DNA from: Gimesia algae
Lineage (GTDB): Bacteria > Planctomycetota > Planctomycetia > Planctomycetales > Planctomycetaceae
Assembly: GCF_007746795.1 (NCBI RefSeq)
Contig: NZ_CP036343.1
Location: 7,073,029 to 7,137,028 of the forward strand
Direction: 5' to 3'
Length of the DNA stretch: 64,000 nucleotides
Shown: positions 1 through 10,541 of the stretch, piece by piece
Position numbering within the stretch: position 1 is the first letter of the stretch
How the letters are laid out: each line of letters opens with the position of its first letter
Notes under the pieces: model-generated
The model's input: the letters and a program-made list of their open reading frames with translations, nothing else
What the model was told of the DNA's origin: nothing
The model's database searches: none
Position numbers and translations under genes: made by a program

Positions 1-1064
1 GACATCGTTGGGAGAATCGGAGTCATCCCCCTTTTTTGGCATTGCTCTTCAATGGCACGTCGTGCGCCACCACCAAGCAATTCATAGTCCATGAGATAGT
101 AATTCCCAAAGTACACCATTCCCAGTGACCTGTCAGCAATGACCCGCGTTAACAGGCTTAGCATTTGCTCTTCTGAGGTTACGAATTCCGTTGTCTCAAA
201 GAGGATTAAACGGCGATGAATCGATTCTTTGCCCATGTATTGCACAAGAATGCTAAACAAAATGTTGTTCTGGCGAGTGACATACATTGTATTCGTGGCG
301 GCGTGAACTTTATTCCAATCATCACCCAGCATTTTTTTCCATTGATCAAGGACCGTCATCCAATGCGAGACCTGCTCATCAGCGGCAAACCAGATTGCCT
401 TCTCAGCCAACGGCTTGAACTTCTTCGCAAAGTCATCAAGATCTTCGAGAGTAAAGGTGCCGTTTTTAAGAGAATTATCCATGAAATCAAGATTGTTCTG
501 TAATATTGCGCGTAAGACTTCCCGTTGATCGTCAGTGACTTCCAGAGAATCTAAAGAACCCACTGCTGTCTTTATCTTGCCTCGATACATTTGCATTGGT
601 ACGCGCCATTCACCACGTGATGGATTGGTGATGTAAGGTACGGTAAGCTGATAGATGGCCATCGCACTGTGACCGCAGGACTTTACATACTGATAAACAA
701 TCGAAGGTGATGGTGCGACAAGTGGCTCTTTTCCAGGACGATAAAGGGTCATTTCCCCACCGCCACCTGTGAAACGGGCGATGATAATCGGCGTTCGGGA
801 AAGGATGTTCTTCTGAAACTTTTTTAAGGCACTGGCGTAGATGGGCATCATTGCCTTGTCGAGGGAGAGAACATTGTTCGAGGCGACTTGCCCCGCTGTT
901 GCATGTTGAGAGCTAGAATTAGGCTGTCTTGTTTTGGCAGGTGAAAGAAGTTCTATGTACTCAGGCAGCTCTTGAGCACGTACTGCTGAGCAACAACAAA
1001 ACAATCCTACAAGGATGATACCGGAAAGAAATCTGAACGACATTTGTAGACAATTTGTTTTCAT
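1..1064 (-). CDS. secreted protein of unknown function, C-terminus beyond the left edge
   Basis: An open frame of 354 codons runs from an ATG at 1064-1062 to the window edge without a stop, so the protein is incomplete at its C-terminus. A strong AGGAGGT lies at 1068-1074 on the minus strand, three bases before the ATG, and supports the start. The first ~30 residues look like an export signal: a polar start, a hydrophobic core of Phe, Leu, Ile, Gly and three consecutive Cys, then an Ala-x-Ala-like site before QE. The mature part is mixed and soluble-looking, with a glycine-rich stretch (FTGGGGEM) near residue 85 and Trp/aromatic-rich segments later. I do not recognise a family. Codons continue cleanly through the whole segment, so this is a real gene and not a shadow. 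Confidence 0.8.
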   Translation of the reverse strand, partial: MKTNCLQMSFRFLSGIILVGLFCCCSAVRAQELPEYIELLSPAKTRQPNSSSQHATAGQVASNNVLSLDKAMMPIYASALKKFQKNILSRTPIIIARFTGGGGEMTLYRPGKEPLVAPSPSIVYQYVKSCGHSAMAIYQLTVPYITNPSRGEWRVPMQMYRGKIKTAVGSLDSLEVTDDQREVLRAILQNNLDFMDNSLKNGTFTLEDLDDFAKKFKPLAEKAIWFAADEQVSHWMTVLDQWKKMLGDDWNKVHAATNTMYVTRQNNILFSILVQYMGKESIHRRLILFETTEFVTSEEQMLSLLTRVIADRSLGMVYFGNYYLMDYELLGGGARRAIEEQCQKRGMTPILPTM

Positions 1065-1134
1065 GTTACCTCCTGAAGCATACAAAATGAGCCCTAAAAC
1101 ACTAAACTAAAACCTCCTCGTCTAGTCCTTTGCC

Positions 1135-1167
1135 TAGTTGACATTCGACAAGGTCAAATGTCAACTA
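1135..1167. promoter_or_regulatory. 11-bp perfect inverted repeat upstream of the left-edge gene
   Basis: TAGTTGACATT (1135-1145) and AATGTCAACTA (1157-1167) are exact reverse complements with an 11-bp spacer. The site lies ~70 bp before the start of the leftmost gene and ~275 bp after the porin stop. Each arm contains a TTGACA-like hexamer. It could be an operator, or a transcript-end hairpin; a T5 run follows only on the plus strand, where no gene ends. Confidence 0.4.
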
Positions 1168-1442
1168 TTTTTCCAGTGTTTTCAGGACTCCACAGACATT
1201 GGATGCATCACTTTTCAATATGAAAATTCATGTAAAACTCTGAAACTGGTTCGCATCTAGTAACGCTGAAACGTTCATGTTCACTACTGACCAGATTCAT
1301 AAATTTGATGATGTTCGAAAAACAAAGCCGGTAATAGCAAGAACTCATTGAATGATCGCCGCTTCAAGACGATGAAACAAAATCCAAGAGAATAAGTACG
1401 GTCTAAGAAACTTCGCTACAGGCCAGTGTGACAATAGGCATG

Positions 1443-2900
1443 TCAAAATAAGAGCAAAGCACGAAAAGTGAGTGCGAACACGTCAGAAGCACTGGGATTG
1501 GCTGCCGGGGTGCTGATATAGGTCAGGTTTTGTTGGAAAAAGAGATTCTTGCACAGTTTCATTTGATAATACCAGGTATAGATCTCTTCCTGAGGCCCGA
1601 GACCTAAAGTCGGATCATCGTTCATTTTCCCATAAGCAAAGGCAAAGCCTATCGAATCTTCATCACGTGTGGGAAGCGGGCCAAAATAGGTAAGACCAGC
1701 TCCAACGTACCGGTGCGTTTCAATGAATGCGGAATTGGTCGCTGCGAGTTGCAGGAAGGCGACAAGTCCATCCGGACTCTCACCCGGCCGCTCGTAAAAG
1801 AGTCGCTGCGAAGCAAAAAAGTAGCCTCCATCAGCACCATTCACGTTACCAATTGAGGCCGCCAGTGTCCCGGTTTGATACCAACCACCGATACCCATTT
1901 TGCCAGGTTTATTATCGAAACCGAGAGTCCAATTGATGCCGGTTTCGGCAACATGGAGGTAGTGACCATCGAAACGGGGTCCAGTCAGGCCCGTTTTACG
2001 CCCCGTGGCCAAACTACCATCGTAGAATCCATATTGCACATAGAAATGATTATTGGGAGTAAACGAAGCCACAACTCCTGTGGCTGAATCGTAATACCCG
2101 GGCATAATTCCAAGTTGAGTTGGGCTGACATAAAGCGGTGTCAACATCGCCCCTGAAAGACCTGGTATATTCAGGTCCTGTTCGGGATAGGGTATCGATC
2201 GCAATACATTGTTGAAATCATAAGTCGGAACTGACTTGCCAAAACGCAAGATCAGCCGGTCGTCGAGAAGAGCCTGACGGTACCAAAGCTGGTAAAGCTC
2301 CACACGCGAGTCAGGCGGCCCCGCGTCCAGTGAATTATAGCCCATGACGGTAGCAGCGTTATTATTCACCGGGTCACCAAAATAGAATAGGACCTCGGTT
2401 CCGATCATGCCTCCCTTCCAATTGAAGGCTTTTTCTGTGTCGAGCGAGAAATCAAGAACGGTGAGAGTATTTCCACTCCATTTTCCTGGGGTATTTCCGC
2501 CGGAGACCTGCCCGTTGGCATCAGTGATATGCAGACCTCCAAATCGAAAGCCATTCTCGTTGATCCCCAACCAATCGCCCAATTCACCAGACCCAGTAGT
2601 AATGTTGACAGCCGCTGGGTTACCACTGATCGCAGTTGGCAAGGTCACCGACTGCGATGCCATCGAATTATAGTCGATGGTGTGGTTGTTGAATGGTAGC
2701 ACATCTTCATTTGTATTTGTTACCGGTGGCGCTGGTGGAATATCAACACGAAATTTATCGTCTAACGAAACATTCTCGTCACTTTGACTTCTGGGAAGTG
2801 TTTGAGAATAAGCAGAGCAGACAAAAGTGGACAAAGTTATTAGCGTTGTGCAGAGGAATACGCTCCAAAACCTGTTCTGTACTGCCCGAATCCTTTTCAT
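1443..2900 (-). CDS. OprB-like carbohydrate-selective outer-membrane porin
   Basis: The protein of 485 aa has an export signal (MKRIRAV followed by a hydrophobic WSVFLCTTLITLSTFVCSA core). The body reads like OprB-family porins: GELGDWLGINENGFRFGG, then alternating aromatic and polar beta-strand patterns, an RFGKSVP strand, and an aromatic C-terminal end (ALTFRALLLF) typical of outer-membrane barrels. Known members form sugar-permeable pores. The frame is open upstream to 2996, but the start at 2900 places the signal peptide at the N-terminus and has an AAGGG element upstream, so I prefer it. It is transcribed alone. The substrate cannot be read from sequence. Confidence 0.8.
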   Translation of the reverse strand: MKRIRAVQNRFWSVFLCTTLITLSTFVCSAYSQTLPRSQSDENVSLDDKFRVDIPPAPPVTNTNEDVLPFNNHTIDYNSMASQSVTLPTAISGNPAAVNITTGSGELGDWLGINENGFRFGGLHITDANGQVSGGNTPGKWSGNTLTVLDFSLDTEKAFNWKGGMIGTEVLFYFGDPVNNNAATVMGYNSLDAGPPDSRVELYQLWYRQALLDDRLILRFGKSVPTYDFNNVLRSIPYPEQDLNIPGLSGAMLTPLYVSPTQLGIMPGYYDSATGVVASFTPNNHFYVQYGFYDGSLATGRKTGLTGPRFDGHYLHVAETGINWTLGFDNKPGKMGIGGWYQTGTLAASIGNVNGADGGYFFASQRLFYERPGESPDGLVAFLQLAATNSAFIETHRYVGAGLTYFGPLPTRDEDSIGFAFAYGKMNDDPTLGLGPQEEIYTWYYQMKLCKNLFFQQNLTYISTPAANPSASDVFALTFRALLLF

Positions 2901-3000
2901 TTTCAACCCTTGGCATAAAAGCCACAATGATATTAAACGTTTTATTATTATCGTCTGTACAACATCGTACACCATAGAATCTTTAGTGAGTTTCAATAAA

Positions 3001-3447
3001 CCATCAAAGATTTCCCTAACCTGTTTTTAAGTAAATAGTAACGTCCGATATCGCTTCTTGAGGTGCTATTTTTCCAAAGTAAAACGGTAGTCGGTTGAGA
3101 ATTGATAGGATCGCCCTGTTGGCGATTCCGCCACCGACAACCTCTGAAGGTGTGAATTGAACAAGTCGACTAGGGGAAAACGTGGCTCTTAATTGAAGTA
3201 TGCGCGCCGAAATGAGTTTTCCGTCCGCTGTGGCGCAGTTGGACGCCGCCGATCCTTGCCCTCCCAGCCGCAAGAGGGGGCCGCAAACTGGCCAGATACT
3301 GGACTCGGGGAGGGCGTAATATTATGATAGGTAGTGAAAGATGCTTAGGGTGTTTTCAGGCTCAACCCAAATGGGAAATCCCGGATTATACGTATCAATG
3401 TGAAAGCGGTTCATCGTTCCATGGCCACGTACTAAAAGGGAATTGCT
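3001..3447. other. gene-free interval upstream of pcp
   Basis: Between the porin promoter side and pcp there is no convincing gene. An open frame at 3016-3273 on the minus strand has no ribosome site or recognisable family. The start of pcp is preceded by an AAGGG element at about 3437-3441. Confidence 0.5.
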
Positions 3448-4116
3448 ATGCCAAGAGTACTTTTAACAGGATTTGATACGTTTGGAGCCATACCCGTAAA
3501 TCCTGCAGGAAAAGTTGCCCGATCTCTTGATGGCAAAAAAATCAATGGAGCCACAGTGATCGCTAGAATTGCTCCGGGCGTGTTTTTTAAATCCATTGAC
3601 TTTGTGAAATCAGCTATTTCAGAAGTGAAGCCGGATATTGTTATTATGCTGGGAGAATATGGGGGCCGTTCCATGATTTCAGTAGAGCGGATCGCGAATA
3701 ACCTGAATGATTCCACTCGATATGGCTTAACCGATAACGAAGGTGGCTCCATGCAAGATCGATTGACAGTCCCCGATGGACCAGTTGGCTATTTCACAAC
3801 GTTACCAATCCGCGCGATGGTAAAAGCCATGCGTAAAGCCGGAATTCCTGCTGACATCTCAGACACGCCGGGGACGTTTGTCTGTAATCATTTGATGTAT
3901 GGAATCCTGCATTATATTACAATTGCAGATCTTCCCATCCGCGCCGGATGGATTCATCTCCCGCATCTCCCCAGTGTGGCCGCCATGGAGTCTAATCTCG
4001 GCGCCCCTAGCATGTCTGTAGAAACAGCAGTTACCGGACTGTCTGCCGGGATTGAATCTATTTTGAATCATAAAGAAGATATTCTCGATCCCATTGCATC
4101 GGCTTGGCAAATCTGA
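3448..4116 (+). CDS. pcp: pyroglutamyl-peptidase I (peptidase family C15)
   Basis: The 222-aa cytosolic cysteine peptidase is expected to remove N-terminal pyroglutamate from peptides. All landmarks of the family are visible: the start MPRVLLTGFDTFG, the catalytic Glu in SVERIA at residue 80, the nucleophile Cys146 in the GTFVCNHLMYG motif, and the catalytic His170 in GWIHLPHLP. The length matches typical enzymes of ~215 aa. An AAGGGAATTGCT sequence before the ATG is a good ribosome site. Adjacent genes face away or are distant, so it appears monocistronic. Confidence 0.93.
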   Translation: MPRVLLTGFDTFGAIPVNPAGKVARSLDGKKINGATVIARIAPGVFFKSIDFVKSAISEVKPDIVIMLGEYGGRSMISVERIANNLNDSTRYGLTDNEGGSMQDRLTVPDGPVGYFTTLPIRAMVKAMRKAGIPADISDTPGTFVCNHLMYGILHYITIADLPIRAGWIHLPHLPSVAAMESNLGAPSMSVETAVTGLSAGIESILNHKEDILDPIASAWQI

Positions 4117-4868
4117 ACTTAAAACGAAAAATTGAAGTCCATCGCGGTTTAGGTACTGGAGACGTTCGGTTTGGTATGTCACTTGCAGAATTATGACGTA
4201 CATTCCAGAAAATATATCTGAGAACTGAATGGGCGGAAAACTTTAATACAGTTCCGTTTTTCAGCAAACATCGATGACTCGGCTCAGAGTTGATAGTGGA
4301 CAGAAATGAGATTCATGTGCGTTTTGCGGAAAACACCATATGCTCTCCAACTCGCCCACCGTTGCGACGAGTTACCCAGAGTCTTCGGTGGCCATTCAGG
4401 CAGATTCGAACAGGCTACCGCTGTACCGAAAACCCGTTGGAAACCCTTTTGATTGATGATTTGCTCCGTAAAAACACCCTTTTAGCTGGCGCATCATCAT
4501 GGCCTGACATGACTACATTTGATCTACGCTGAATCTCATACCGAGCTGTCGAGAAGGAACAACCGGTAACCTTCGTCCCTTCCTGATTCGACCAACTATG
4601 TGCCAATCGATGCTGATTTCTTAATAAGTCCTAGCCAGATATCAGCCAGGCGGCGGACAGCATCCTGAGAAGCCCTCAGGAGCGATTTAGGGGCAGGATG
4701 TAAGAGAAGAGTTCAGGAGGCGGGAGCAGCGATTCTGGGCGGCTCAGAGCGTTGTAATTTTGCATGGAAAATTACAGAATAACGGACCACTTAACGGACC
4801 AGGGCGATCCGAAGAATAACGGACCAAAAAGCGTTTTTGTAAGTCGTTAATATAAAACAACTTAAAAG
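4117..4868. other. 750-bp gene-free interval
   Basis: No frame here has a plausible product or ribosome site. The right half holds a 9-bp perfect hairpin and three TAACGGACCA copies (listed separately) and ends at tRNA-Pro. Confidence 0.5.
4753..4826. repeat. short palindrome followed by three TAACGGACCA copies
   Basis: TGTAATTTT (4753-4761) and AAAATTACA (4768-4776) form a perfect 9-bp stem with a 6-base loop. The decamer TAACGGACCA then occurs at 4780-4789, 4792-4801 and 4817-4826. The spacings are irregular (12 and 25 bp), so this is not an array of CRISPR type. It may be the remnant of a mobile-element end or a protein-binding cluster. Confidence 0.45.
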
Positions 4869-4943
4869 TCGGGGCGACACGATTCGAACGTGCGACCTCT
4901 GCGTCCCAAACGCAGCGCTCTAGCCAAGCTGAGCTACGCCCCG
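4869..4943 (-). tRNA. tRNA-Pro (anticodon UGG)
   Basis: Read on the minus strand, the 75-nt sequence folds as a full cloverleaf. The acceptor stem CGGGGCG pairs with CGCCCCG, the D-arm has TAGCTCAGCTTGGCTAGAGC, the anticodon stem CTGCG/CGCAG encloses the loop TTTGGGA, and the T-arm has the GTTCGAATC loop. The loop gives anticodon TGG, reading proline CCN codons. The discriminator is A and no CCA is encoded. Confidence 0.95.
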
Positions 4944-5063
4944 CAACTTAATCAGAGGCACAGTTTAGAGAGACACGATGAAGCCGTCAATGGTTCTCTG
5001 TGTTCTCTTCCAAAAATATGTAACCTCTACTGATGCAAGCAGATATTTAAACCATCATCAGCA

Positions 5064-6566
<1,503 letters not shown>

Positions 6567-6570
6567 CAGT

Positions 6571-9474
6571 TCAATCGAGATAAATCAGTTCGTTGGAATT
6601 AATCATGGCCCGACACAGGGCTTCCAGGCCACTGGCGGCGATGAGCGCGCGGGCGGCCTGTTGTTCTTCAGATCGAGGACTACGGGAATACAGTAATTGG
6701 AACACGCGATCAATCTGTTGATCAACATTCTCCGCGCCCGCCTCCTGCCTGAGACGTTCGGCGAGAAAGCGGGAGAGATCGAGCGTGAATTGATGGTTCA
6801 TGAGCGTCAGTGCCTGTAGCGGCGTGGTCGTCGCGTTTCGTCGGGGAGCGGCAAAGGCATTATCGGGACAGTCGAAATCGGTTAACAGATCGACGCGGGC
6901 CGCGCGGGCATTCTGATGATAGACGGCGCGACGGTAGGTTTCCGGGCCGAACTGTTCGAGGGGCACATAGGTGGCGACGTTGTCCTGCAGATATTCATAT
7001 AAACGAAAACCGCGGCCGCCCATTTTGAGGTCCAGTTTTCCGGTGACGGATAACAGCGTGTCACGAATCTCTTCTCCCGACAGGCGACGGGGCGGAAATC
7101 TCCAGAGCAGGCGGGAATCGGAATCGATGCGGGCAGCGTCTTCGCGGAAGGTGCTGCCCTGCTGATAGGTTTCCGAGAGCATGATCTGTTTATGGATATC
7201 TTTGAGACGCCAGCCGTTATTCTGAACCTGAAGCGCGAGCCAGTCGAGCAGCTCGGGATGACTGGGCTTGGTTCCCATGTAGCCGAAGTCACTGGGCGTG
7301 GAGACGATGCCGGTTCCAAAATGGTAATACCAGAGCCGATTGGCGAGCACGCGCGGCGTAAGCGGGTTCTCTTTGGAAACGATCCAGCGGGCCAGTTCCA
7401 GACGACGTTGACCTTGCGGTGCATTGGCGTCGAGCTTATAGCCTTCTGTCACTTTATTGAGTGTGGTCATGCTGGCAGGGACGACGGTCTCCCCTTTACG
7501 CTGCGGGTTACCGCCCACAAAGATGTGAAAAGGTCCATTGACCTGACTGTGGTTACCCACCCACCAGGAGGGGGGATTGGGAATGGCGGCCAGTTGTTGA
7601 TCAACGTGTCTGATTTGTTTATTGAATTCATTGAGCTGGCTGCGTTCTTCGACCGTGACTTCCAGATCGTAGAATCGTTTGCGGCGGTGAGACGTACTGA
7701 CGGGTTTGCGATTGCGGGAGGAAGCGACTTCCTGCCAGGTTTTGCCATCGGTGGAAACTTCGAGTTTGTATTCCGCCAGAAAGGTGGCTTTGTAGTTGCT
7801 CATAGCGGCGCCGGAGCGATCGCTGGAGAAGCGCACCCGATTGATAGTCTGTGGCTCAGCGAGTTCGATGGTCAGATCGGGGCTGCCGGCAATCCAGCAG
7901 GCACCGATTTTCCCGTCGATGGTCAAGCCAACATCATAGGCTCCGGCAAAGTCGCCGGCGACGCGACTGTTGGCGCCGGTGGCTTTGCCGCCGTTTTTCG
8001 CGAGCGCGACATTCTGTGGCGTTTCGCCGGCAGACCAGACTTCAAATTCATCGACGCGATATCCGGTCATGGCGCGGGGATTGGTATCGAGTCCCTGCGA
8101 AGTGAGCCGCACAAATTTGGCTGTGACGGGGGAAAACGATTCTTCCACTCCTGTTCGTTTTGCTGGTTCGCGGGTCCACTCTTTTTCGTACTCGGCGGCT
8201 TTCGCCTGGGCTCGTTTCTGAATGGCGTTTTCGATTTCGCTTTTCTGTTTCAGCAGTTCAGCTTTTTCTTTTTGCAGTGGCTGGCGTTTCTGGAGTTGCT
8301 CCTGACGGTCTTCCGGACTGGCGATCACGCGGCTGCCATGCCTGACGCCGGCGAAGGTCGCATAGAGACTGTAATAATCCTGTTGTTTAATGGGATCGAA
8401 TTTATGATTGTGACAGCGACTGCAACCAACGGTCAGCCCGAGGAAGGCTTCGCCTGTGGTACGAATCATATCGTCAATCGTGTTCGCACGAATCTGGGCG
8501 GCCTGCACCGGGTCCTGATTACCGACGTTGTCATAGGGACCACAGACGAGGAATGTACTGCCGACGACAACATCGGGGTCATTTTTGCCGATCACATCAC
8601 CGGCCAGGTGTTCGATGACCATCTGATCGAAAGGTTTGTCTGCATTGAATGACCGGATAATATAATCACGGAACGGCCAGACATTATCAATGATCACATT
8701 GCGTTCGAAGCCATTACTCTCGCCGAAGCGAACGACATCCAGCCAGTGGCGGCCCCAGTGTTCGCCGTAACGGGGTGAGTCGAGCAGTCGATCGATGAGT
8801 CGTTCGTAAGCATCAGGAGCTGGATCTTTTTCGAAGGCGGCAACTTCTTCGGGCGAGGGAGGCAGACCCGTCAGATTATAGGTGGCCCGTCTGATCAGTT
8901 CGCGTTTTGTGGCGCGCAGTGACGGCTTGAGATTTTTCTCTTGCAGCTTTGCGAAGATGAACTGGTCGATGGGGCTGTTCTGCCAGTGGTCGGGAGCGGC
9001 TTTGCTTTCGGGGGGAACTGCATTTGCCAGAGGTTGCAGAGACCACCAGCTGAGATCGGCTTTGGATTTTTCCTGAAGTATGAGGCTGTCGGGCCAGGCG
9101 GCTCCCTCTTTGACCCAGCGGGTGAGCAACGCGACCTGTTCTTTCGCGAGAGGCGGACCTTCTTTGGGCATGGCGGCTTTGCCGGTATCGGGGCTGGTGT
9201 GAACCACATCCAGCAGATAGCTTTCTTCAGGCTTGCCGGGCGTGAGGTAGCCTGCGTCTTTGATCGACTGCAGCGTGGCGAGGGAGAGATCCCCTTTTTC
9301 GTTGCCCGGGTTGTGGCAGCGGATGCAGTGATTGACGAGCAGCGGCGCGATTTCGTTTCCGAAATCGACCTTGGGTGTTGAGTCCGGTGTTGTTTCTGCC
9401 GCTGTGAGCAGCAGGCTGAGACACGCCGAACAGAGTGCGATCAGACAAAGTCGGGATACAGGAGATTGAGTCAC
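6571..9474 (-). CDS. planctomycete cytochrome / DUF1549 / DUF1553 (PSD1) multidomain protein
   Basis: The 967-aa exported protein has a signal peptide over residues 1-25, then a planctomycete cytochrome-like module with a haem-type CIRCHNPGNEKGDLSL motif at about residue 50. A DUF1549 region (about 165-375) follows, containing RYGEHWGRHWLDVVRFGESNG and a second CSRCHNHKFDP motif. A discoidin-like insert (VTAKFVRLTSQG to RVRFSSDRSG) spans about 445-600, and a C-terminal DUF1553/PSD1 region (LARWIVSKENPLTPRVLANRLWYYHFG) spans about 690-930. This architecture is nearly confined to Planctomycetes and relatives and is thought to work in complex-carbohydrate use or redox steps, with no proven reaction. 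It lies between a GntR regulator and a DUF1501 gene, all in one direction. Confidence 0.92.
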   Translation of the reverse strand: MTQSPVSRLCLIALCSACLSLLLTAAETTPDSTPKVDFGNEIAPLLVNHCIRCHNPGNEKGDLSLATLQSIKDAGYLTPGKPEESYLLDVVHTSPDTGKAAMPKEGPPLAKEQVALLTRWVKEGAAWPDSLILQEKSKADLSWWSLQPLANAVPPESKAAPDHWQNSPIDQFIFAKLQEKNLKPSLRATKRELIRRATYNLTGLPPSPEEVAAFEKDPAPDAYERLIDRLLDSPRYGEHWGRHWLDVVRFGESNGFERNVIIDNVWPFRDYIIRSFNADKPFDQMVIEHLAGDVIGKNDPDVVVGSTFLVCGPYDNVGNQDPVQAAQIRANTIDDMIRTTGEAFLGLTVGCSRCHNHKFDPIKQQDYYSLYATFAGVRHGSRVIASPEDRQEQLQKRQPLQKEKAELLKQKSEIENAIQKRAQAKAAEYEKEWTREPAKRTGVEESFSPVTAKFVRLTSQGLDTNPRAMTGYRVDEFEVWSAGETPQNVALAKNGGKATGANSRVAGDFAGAYDVGLTIDGKIGACWIAGSPDLTIELAEPQTINRVRFSSDRSGAAMSNYKATFLAEYKLEVSTDGKTWQEVASSRNRKPVSTSHRRKRFYDLEVTVEERSQLNEFNKQIRHVDQQLAAIPNPPSWWVGNHSQVNGPFHIFVGGNPQRKGETVVPASMTTLNKVTEGYKLDANAPQGQRRLELARWIVSKENPLTPRVLANRLWYYHFGTGIVSTPSDFGYMGTKPSHPELLDWLALQVQNNGWRLKDIHKQIMLSETYQQGSTFREDAARIDSDSRLLWRFPPRRLSGEEIRDTLLSVTGKLDLKMGGRGFRLYEYLQDNVATYVPLEQFGPETYRRAVYHQNARAARVDLLTDFDCPDNAFAAPRRNATTTPLQALTLMNHQFTLDLSRFLAERLRQEAGAENVDQQIDRVFQLLYSRSPRSEEQQAARALIAASGLEALCRAMINSNELIYLD

Positions 9475-9538
9475 TGAGCCAGTCCTTCAAATTTACTGTC
9501 GTTCACCAGAGGATGATTAAGGAAATATAGTACGCGGT

Positions 9539-10234
9539 TTATGTCTCCTGGCGCTGAAACAGATCGCGTTCCAGCCAGACAGGAGTCTGCTGCAGATGTT
9601 CGTGCATGGCTTTGGCGGCTTTGTCGGGATTCCCCTTGATCAAAGCCTGCACGATGCGCAAGTGCTCTGCATTCTCTTCCATATGCTCAAAATCTTTGAC
9701 ATTCTGTCGTTTACTGTGGCGGACCTGTCTTAATGTCTGATGGAGTACCCGGTAGCGGTTAATTTCCAATGCCAGCCGCTCGCTGCCACAGGCACGGTAA
9801 ATGAGTTCGTGCAGGTAGTCGTCCCACTGTTGTGTTCTTTCAGACCACTCGATGGTTCTTTTTGCAGATGCCAGCTCACGGAAGGTCTGCTCAAGCTGCG
9901 CCAGCTCGTGCGGCGTGATATGCCCGCAGGCACAGCGGGTGGCTTCGCTTTCCAGAATGCGGCGGACCTGGCAGATTTCATGCAGTTCCTTCACGCCGAA
10001 ATTACGGAGCACGGCACCACGATTCGGAAAGATTTCCACGATGCCGATGCCTTCGAGTTCCACCAATGCTTCACGAACCGGGGTAGCGCTGACATCCCAT
10101 TCCCGGGCGAGTGACTGAACCGTCATGCGCTGATTGGGCTGGTATTCCCCCTGAAAGAACTTGCTGAGCACCTGCTGCACCAGCGTCTGTCTGCGGGAAC
10201 CATGAGTAATCTGTCGGGTGACAACGGTCGCCAT
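9539..10234 (-). CDS. GntR-family transcriptional regulator with FCD ligand-binding domain
   Basis: The 231-aa protein has an N-terminal winged helix (about residues 15-80) with the GntR signature RMTVQSLAREWDVSATPVREAL and the wing GIVEIFPNRGAVLR. An all-helical FCD-type domain (about 90-220, starting LHEICQVRRILESEATR) follows; in this family it binds a small organic acid or sugar acid. It is the first gene of the minus-strand cluster with the PSD1 and DUF1501 genes, 64 bp ahead, so it probably senses a catabolite and controls that operon and its own promoter. The ligand is unknown. Confidence 0.9.
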   Translation of the reverse strand: MATVVTRQITHGSRRQTLVQQVLSKFFQGEYQPNQRMTVQSLAREWDVSATPVREALVELEGIGIVEIFPNRGAVLRNFGVKELHEICQVRRILESEATRCACGHITPHELAQLEQTFRELASAKRTIEWSERTQQWDDYLHELIYRACGSERLALEINRYRVLHQTLRQVRHSKRQNVKDFEHMEENAEHLRIVQALIKGNPDKAAKAMHEHLQQTPVWLERDLFQRQET

Positions 10235-10283
10235 GATTGTTTGCTCATTCTCTTAAAACAGGGGAAACATCAACTCGTTCAGG

Positions 10284-10295
10284 ATTATATATAAT
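10284..10295. promoter_or_regulatory. 12-bp AT palindrome in the divergent promoter region of the GntR gene
   Basis: ATTATATATAAT is a perfect palindrome 50 bp upstream of the GntR start codon. It could be a -10 element (TATAAT-like on both strands) or an operator for the adjacent FCD regulator. There is no further evidence. Confidence 0.3.
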
Positions 10296-10541
10296 TTAAG
10301 CGTATTCAATACAATAAAGCAAGCGTTGTCTACTTTTCTGCATTCCCTCTACTACGACGTCAGACGGTCCTCGGGAGGGTTGTATTTTGCAATTTGGGCT
10401 GCCCCCCATCGATCGGGCATTGGCAGGGCCCGCAGAATTATTTCGAATTTATGCAAAAGATCAGGGAAACCGATCGACTCAATCAGGGTTTATTGGATTA
10501 CACAAGTGCTTCCATATTATCTTAACCAGTGAGGGTTGGTG

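Noticed and set aside
216-503. 95-codon plus-strand frame near the left edge
   Set aside because: It lies antisense within the unbroken minus-strand gene 1-1064, which has a signal peptide and a strong ribosome site.
3016-3273. 85-codon minus-strand frame between the porin and pcp
   Set aside because: No ribosome site, no recognisable domain, and composition like its non-coding surroundings. It remains a weak possibility only.
3318-3335. TATTATGATAGGTA shared with about 49110
   Set aside because: Only 14 bp in common with unrelated flanks; two occurrences in 64 kb are too little to call a repeat family.
7192-8652. 486-codon frame on the plus strand
   Set aside because: It is antisense to the well-conserved PSD1/cytochrome gene; its sequence (repeated Gly/Phe/Asp) has no family pattern.
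10326-10532. 68-codon frame upstream of the first alpha/beta hydrolase
   Set aside because: It occupies the divergent promoter region, has no ribosome site and an unlikely protein composition.
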